This document shows positions 6,197-9,251 of a stretch of 9,251 nt of DNA, piece after piece. Position 1 is the first letter of the stretch, and each line of letters opens with the position of its first letter. The DNA is taken from contig DATAHR010000088.1 of NCBI GenBank assembly GCA_036263035.1, positions 1 to 9,251 of the forward strand, in the 5' to 3' direction. The stretch comes from JAICYJ01 sp036263035. Its GTDB lineage: Bacteria > Actinomycetota > Thermoleophilia > Gaiellales > JAICJC01. The notes below the pieces were generated by a model. The model saw only the letters and a program-made list of their open reading frames with translations. It was not told the DNA's origin and searched no databases. Made by a program: the position numbers and the translations under genes.

Positions 6197-7011
6197 TCGA
6201 CGACGCGCTGGCCGAGGACGTCGGCCACGGCGACCTGACCACCGACGCGATCGTGCCCGCCGGCCTGCGCGGGACCGCCGCGGTGGTGGTCCGTGAGCCG
6301 GGCGTGGTGTGCGGGCTGGACGCCGCCTTCGCCGCCGTTCGGCGGCTCGACCACGGCGCGGCCATGGAGCGGCTGGTCGAGGACGGCGCGCTGGTCGAGC
6401 AGGCGCCGGTGGCCGTGGCGCGGTTCGAGGCCTCCCTCCGAGCCCTGCTCACGGCCGAGCGCACCGCCCTGAACCTCGTCCAGCGGATGTCCGGCATCGC
6501 CACGGCGACCCGCCGATACGTCGAGGCCGTTGGGGGAACCGGAGTCGAGGTGCTGGACACCCGCAAGACCGCACCCGGCCTGCGCGACCTGGACAAGGCG
6601 GCCGTTGCCTGCGGAGGCGGCACGAACCACCGGCGCGGCCTCGACGACGCCGTGCTGATCAAGGACAACCACCTGGCTGTCGCCGGCTCGGTGGCGGCGG
6701 CCGTCGAGCTGGTGCGGCGTGAGCATCCCGGCCGCCCGGTCGAGGTCGAAGCCGACACCGTCGAGCAGCTCGAGCAGGCGCTCGCCGCCGGCGCAGAGGT
6801 CGTCCTGCTTGACAACATGGCACCGGAGATGCTGCGGCGTGCGGTGCGCATCACAAACGGCCGGGCTCGGCTCGAGGCGTCCGGCGGAATCACGATCGAG
6901 ACGATCCGCGAGGTAGCCGAGACCGGCGTCGACGCCATCTCGGTCGGCGCCCTGACCCACTCGGTCCGCGCGCTCGATATCGCCATGGAGGTGACCCCAT
7001 CAGCACCCTGA
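6175..7011 (+). CDS. nadC: Nicotinate-nucleotide pyrophosphorylase (carboxylating), quinolinate phosphoribosyltransferase
   Basis: A 278-residue protein that converts quinolinate and PRPP to nicotinate mononucleotide, CO2 and pyrophosphate, the third step of the pathway. The N-terminal sandwich domain includes EDVGHGDLTTDAIVP (14-28). The barrel domain has the family signatures ERTALNLVQRMSGIAT (95-110), LDTRKTAPGLR (127-137, Arg130 and Lys131), GGGTNHRRGLDD (147-158), LIKDNH (161-166, Lys163), EVEAD (190-194) and LLDNM (211-215). Length and motifs are normal. The ATG at 6175 overlaps the end of nadB by 22 nt. A GTG at 6193 would overlap the nadB stop as GTGA but would cut off the first helix, so ATG was kept. 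Neither start has a clear Shine-Dalgarno, which suggests translation coupled to nadB. Confidence 0.96.
   Translation: MPALDRVIDDALAEDVGHGDLTTDAIVPAGLRGTAAVVVREPGVVCGLDAAFAAVRRLDHGAAMERLVEDGALVEQAPVAVARFEASLRALLTAERTALNLVQRMSGIATATRRYVEAVGGTGVEVLDTRKTAPGLRDLDKAAVACGGGTNHRRGLDDAVLIKDNHLAVAGSVAAAVELVRREHPGRPVEVEADTVEQLEQALAAGAEVVLLDNMAPEMLRRAVRITNGRARLEASGGITIETIREVAETGVDAISVGALTHSVRALDIAMEVTPSAP
6987..6991 (+). promoter_or_regulatory. Strong Shine-Dalgarno ahead of nadA, possibly for an ATC start
   Basis: GGAGG at 6987-6991 lies 7 nt before an ATC at 6999 that is in frame with nadA and opens the peptide I/M-STLTDTD. The nearest canonical in-frame start, ATG 7032, is 40 nt from this site and has no Shine-Dalgarno of its own. 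The GGAGG is also part of nadC codons (Met-Glu-Val), so chance cannot be excluded. Confidence 0.35.
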
Positions 7012-7031
7012 CCGACACCGATGTCACACGC

Positions 7032-7961
7032 ATGCAGGACGAGGTGCGGGCGCTTGCGCAGGAGCGCAACGCCGTCATCCTCGCCCACAACTACCAGGTT
7101 CCCGAGGTGCAGGACGTCGCCGACTACGTCGGAGACTCGCTGGGCCTCTCCCAACAGGCGGCGGCCACGGACGCCGACGTCATCGTCTTTGCGGGCGTCC
7201 ACTTCATGGCCGAGACGGCGGCGATCCTCGCCCCGGACCGCACCGTGCTGATCCCCGACCTGGAGGCCGGCTGCTCGCTCGCCGCCAGCATCGACGCCGA
7301 GGCGCTGGCAGCATGGAAGGCCGAGCACCCCGACGCCGTCGTCGTCAGCTACGTCAACACCACGGCGGAGGTCAAGGCGCTCTCCGACTACTGCTGCACG
7401 TCGGGAAACGCGCGCGCGGTGATCGAGGCGATCCCCGAGGATCGCGAGATCCTGTTCCTGCCCGACATGTTCCTCGGCGCCTACCTCGAGCGGCTGACCG
7501 GCCGCTCGATGCGGATCTGGCCGGGCGAGTGCCATGTGCATGCGGGCATCCGCCCGGAGGACGTCAGCAGGATGATGGCCGAGCGGCCCGCCACCGACCT
7601 GCTCATCCACCCCGAGTGCGGGTGCGCCAGCCAGTGTATGTACGCGGCCGCCCACGACCCGAAGCTGGCCTCGACCACCCACGTCCTCTCCACCGAGGGG
7701 ATGGTGCGGCACGTCACCTCGTCGCCTCGCCGTGACTTCGTCGTCGCGACCGAGACCGGGATCCTCCACCGGCTGCGCAAGGAGGCGCCGGACAAGCGCT
7801 TCTACGCCATGTCCGAGCGTGCGGTGTGCCGGTACATGAAGCAGATCACGTTGCCCAAGCTGCGCGACAGCCTGCGGGACATGCGCTACGAGGTGCGGGT
7901 GCCCGACGAGCTTGCGGAGCGGGCACGGCTGGCGATCGAGCGCATGGTGGAGATCAGCTGA
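7032..7961 (+). CDS. nadA: Quinolinate synthase A (4Fe-4S)
   Basis: A 309-residue protein that condenses iminoaspartate from NadB with dihydroxyacetone phosphate to give quinolinate. The start ILAHNYQVPEVQDVADYVGDSL (16-37) is a NadA hallmark. The three cysteines that hold the oxygen-sensitive 4Fe-4S cluster are identifiable by alignment with Thermotoga and E. coli NadA: Cys81 (EAGCSLA), Cys167 (PGECHVH) and Cys266 (ERAVCRYM). Other family residues include SYVNTTAEVKALSDYCCTSGNA (106-127) and TETGILHRL (240-248). An extra CxCxxxC follows HPE at 196-202. The length matches the short NadA type, about 300 aa. The ATG at 7032 gives an N-terminus like that of Thermotoga NadA. A longer form from an ATC at 6999 (320 aa) is possible because of a well-placed GGAGG. 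It lies 20 bp downstream of nadC, and its stop overlaps the presumed CTG start of mqnB. Confidence 0.96.
   Translation: MQDEVRALAQERNAVILAHNYQVPEVQDVADYVGDSLGLSQQAAATDADVIVFAGVHFMAETAAILAPDRTVLIPDLEAGCSLAASIDAEALAAWKAEHPDAVVVSYVNTTAEVKALSDYCCTSGNARAVIEAIPEDREILFLPDMFLGAYLERLTGRSMRIWPGECHVHAGIRPEDVSRMMAERPATDLLIHPECGCASQCMYAAAHDPKLASTTHVLSTEGMVRHVTSSPRRDFVVATETGILHRLRKEAPDKRFYAMSERAVCRYMKQITLPKLRDSLRDMRYEVRVPDELAERARLAIERMVEIS
7949..7952 (+). promoter_or_regulatory. Shine-Dalgarno that favours a CTG start for mqnB
   Basis: GGAG at 7949-7952 (within GGTGGAGAT) stands 5 nt before a CTG at 7958. That CTG overlaps the nadA stop as CTGA, the same arrangement as the common ATGA/GTGA couplings. No ATG, GTG or TTG exists in this frame between 7829 and 7978. 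Confidence 0.4.
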
Positions 7962-8530
7962 CCGCCGCCCGTACGCTCGTGCTGGTGCCGACGCGTGCGG
8001 AGGCCGACGAGCTGGCGCTCGACTGGCCAGCGGTGGAGCTGTGCGGGTTCGGGCTGGCGGCGGCAGGGGTGCACGCCGCCGGCGCCATTGCCCTACACCG
8101 GCCCCGTCAGGTCGTCCTGGCGGGTCTGGCGGGAAGCTACGACACGGGCCGGGCGCCGCTCGGCAGCGCGGTGCGGGCGGGAGCCGTCCGTTGCGTCGGT
8201 ATCGGTGCGGGCGGGCTGTCGGCTGCACAGCTCGGCTTCGCGCCCTCCGATGACGTCACGCTCGCCGACGACGGGCCGCTGGCGCTCTCCGTGGCCACGG
8301 CGTCGGGCTCGCCCGCCGAGGCCGCGGAACGCGCGGCGGCGCACCCGGGCGCTCTGATCGAGGAGATGGAGGGCTATGCCGTCGCCCTTGCGGCAATGCA
8401 GGCGGGAGTTCCCTGCGTGATGGCGCGCGGTATCTCAAACCGCGCTGGTGAGCGCGACCGGGAGCTCTGGCAGGTCGGCCCTGCGCTGGCAGCAGTGCGC
8501 GAGGCTGTCGGTACCATCCTGTCGCTGTGA
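7958..8530 (+). CDS. mqnB: Futalosine hydrolase (futalosine nucleosidase)
   Basis: A 190-residue protein of the purine nucleoside phosphorylase/MTAN fold. It would cleave hypoxanthine from futalosine to give dehypoxanthine futalosine in the futalosine menaquinone pathway. Visible family segments, numbered from CTG 7958, are LVLVPTRAEAD (7-17), VVLAGLAGSYDTG (52-64), GIGAGGLSAAQLGF (81-94), EMEGYAVALAA (136-146, with the ribose-binding MEG) and MARGISNRAGERD (155-167). In the last segment Asn161 follows Ser, where MTAN enzymes have Asp. The following mqnD supports this over a 5'-methylthioadenosine nucleosidase. It is a little short for the family. The start is uncertain: CTG 7958 has a Shine-Dalgarno and preserves the whole first strand. 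GTG 7979 is canonical but clips that strand and lacks a ribosome site. GTG 7826 would lie deep inside nadA. Confidence 0.88.
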   Translation: MTAARTLVLVPTRAEADELALDWPAVELCGFGLAAAGVHAAGAIALHRPRQVVLAGLAGSYDTGRAPLGSAVRAGAVRCVGIGAGGLSAAQLGFAPSDDVTLADDGPLALSVATASGSPAEAAERAAAHPGALIEEMEGYAVALAAMQAGVPCVMARGISNRAGERDRELWQVGPALAAVREAVGTILSL

Positions 8531-9251
8531 GGATCCGGCTCGGCATCTCTCCCTGCCCGAACGACACGTTCGCGTTCCACGGCATCCTCGAGCAGCGCGT
8601 GGACATGCGGGGCCTCCAGTTCGAGACGGAGCTCGTCGACGTCCAGCAGCTGAACGACGGGCTGTTCGCCGGCCGCTATGACGTGGCCAAGGCGAGCTTC
8701 CATGCGGCACTCCTGCTGGCAGACCGGTTCGTGGTGCTCGCCGCGGGCTCTGCGCTCGGGTTCGGCGTGGGCCCGCTGCTCGTATCGGCCGGCAACGGCG
8801 CTGCGCCGGGCCCGGACGCCCGCGTGCTCTGCCCCGGTCCGACGACGACCGGGACACTGCTCTACCGGTGCATCCACCCGGACGGGGGGCAGATCGGCCA
8901 CACGGTGTTCTCGGAGATCGGCCCGGCAGTGCTCCGCGGGGAGGCCGACCTGGGCGTCCTCATCCACGAGGGCCGCCTGACGTACGAGCGCGACGGACTG
9001 ACGCTGGTCGAGGATCTCGGCGCCTCGTTCGAGCGCCTGGCGGACGCGCCCATCCCGCTCGGCGGCATCCTCGCCGCCGCCGACCTGCCGGACGGCACCG
9101 CCGAGACCGTGGCCGCGGTGCTGCGAGACTCGATCGCTTACGGCTGGGGCCATCGTGACGAGGCGCTCGTCACCATCCGGCGGTACGCCCAGGAGATGGA
9201 CGAGGACGTGATCTGGCCGTACGTCGAGCTGTACGTCAACGAGCACACCGT
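8527..9251 (+). CDS. mqnD: 1,4-dihydroxy-6-naphthoate synthase (partial, 3' end outside window)
   Basis: The GTG at 8527 overlaps the mqnB stop (GTGA), and the frame runs open to the right edge, giving 241 residues of a protein that is usually about 270-290 long. It converts cyclic dehypoxanthine futalosine to 1,4-dihydroxy-6-naphthoate, the naphthoquinone core of menaquinone. The N-terminal GISPCPNDTFAFHG (6-19) is the MqnD signature. Further matches are DVQQLNDGLF (38-47), YDVAKASFHA (51-60), GPTTTGTLL (104-112), EADLGVLIHEGRLTY (139-153) and PIPLGGI (175-181). His147 in LIHEGR is the likely counterpart of the catalytic His proposed for the Thermus enzyme (His145). The fold is that of a periplasmic-binding-protein-like enzyme, but there is no signal peptide, so it is cytosolic. 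There is no Shine-Dalgarno; coupling to mqnB is likely. The related mqnA, mqnC and mqnE are not in the window. Confidence 0.95.
   Translation, partial: MRIRLGISPCPNDTFAFHGILEQRVDMRGLQFETELVDVQQLNDGLFAGRYDVAKASFHAALLLADRFVVLAAGSALGFGVGPLLVSAGNGAAPGPDARVLCPGPTTTGTLLYRCIHPDGGQIGHTVFSEIGPAVLRGEADLGVLIHEGRLTYERDGLTLVEDLGASFERLADAPIPLGGILAAADLPDGTAETVAAVLRDSIAYGWGHRDEALVTIRRYAQEMDEDVIWPYVELYVNEHT

Noticed and set aside
5688..8228. An 846-codon reverse open frame opposite nadB-nadC-nadA-mqnB
   Set aside because: Low-complexity, Arg/Ala-rich translation with no motif. The opposite strand holds four well-supported enzymes with all catalytic motifs. Long antisense frames are expected at this GC content.
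8256..9246. Reverse open frames opposite mqnB and mqnD
   Set aside because: They mirror the coding strand composition. MqnD signature segments are clear on the forward strand.
1..9251. CRISPR arrays, tRNA/rRNA genes, NAD-responsive riboswitches, prophage or toxin-antitoxin genes
   Set aside because: I saw no regularly spaced repeats, no tRNA-like cloverleaf, no leader long enough for a riboswitch ahead of nadB, and no phage or toxin motifs in any frame.

Overview
This is a GC-rich, densely coded bacterial stretch with no mobile elements, tRNA/rRNA genes or CRISPR arrays that I can see. A SigR/RsrA-type sigma/anti-sigma pair, frequent GTG starts and the futalosine menaquinone genes point to an actinobacterium, possibly one of the deep-branching, poorly cultured classes such as Thermoleophilia. 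That placement is inference. All ten genes are recognisable, and the start codons that open a transcript sit almost directly after a -10-like box.

Left part (1-2070). The 5' portion of a dienelactone-hydrolase-family gene runs leftward off the window. It is divergent from a complete M16 zinc peptidase gene (processing-peptidase/PqqL type). The peptidase gene meets a convergent M24 (Xaa-Pro aminopeptidase) gene across about 110 bp. An inverted repeat with perfect 18-bp arms spans that junction, and its arms contain the stop codons of both genes.

Middle (2061-4714). The M24 gene is divergent, across 41 bp, from a small MobA/MocA-like nucleotidyltransferase gene. The 3' end of that gene overlaps the 3' end of an anti-sigma gene by 16 bp. 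The anti-sigma gene (rsrA, with all zinc-site Cys/His residues) is translationally coupled to the sigma gene upstream of it (sigR). In front of sigR lies a good match to the SigR/SigH promoter consensus, so the pair probably autoregulates as a thiol-oxidative-stress switch.

Right part (4715-9251). A tightly packed rightward operon holds nadB, nadC, nadA, mqnB and mqnD, the last running off the right edge. nadB, nadA and nadC make nicotinate mononucleotide from aspartate, the de novo start of NAD synthesis. mqnB and mqnD act in the futalosine route to menaquinone. Four of the five genes overlap or nearly overlap, so co-translation is likely. NadB enzymes can pass electrons to O2, fumarate or quinones, which gives a plausible link between the two halves. 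The operon promoter is back to back with the sigR promoter.

I see no wholly new system. The items most worth a second look are the inverted repeat at the convergent gene ends, the repeated leaderless promoter geometry, the combined NAD/menaquinone operon with possible near-cognate start codons, and the redox sigma switch beside it.
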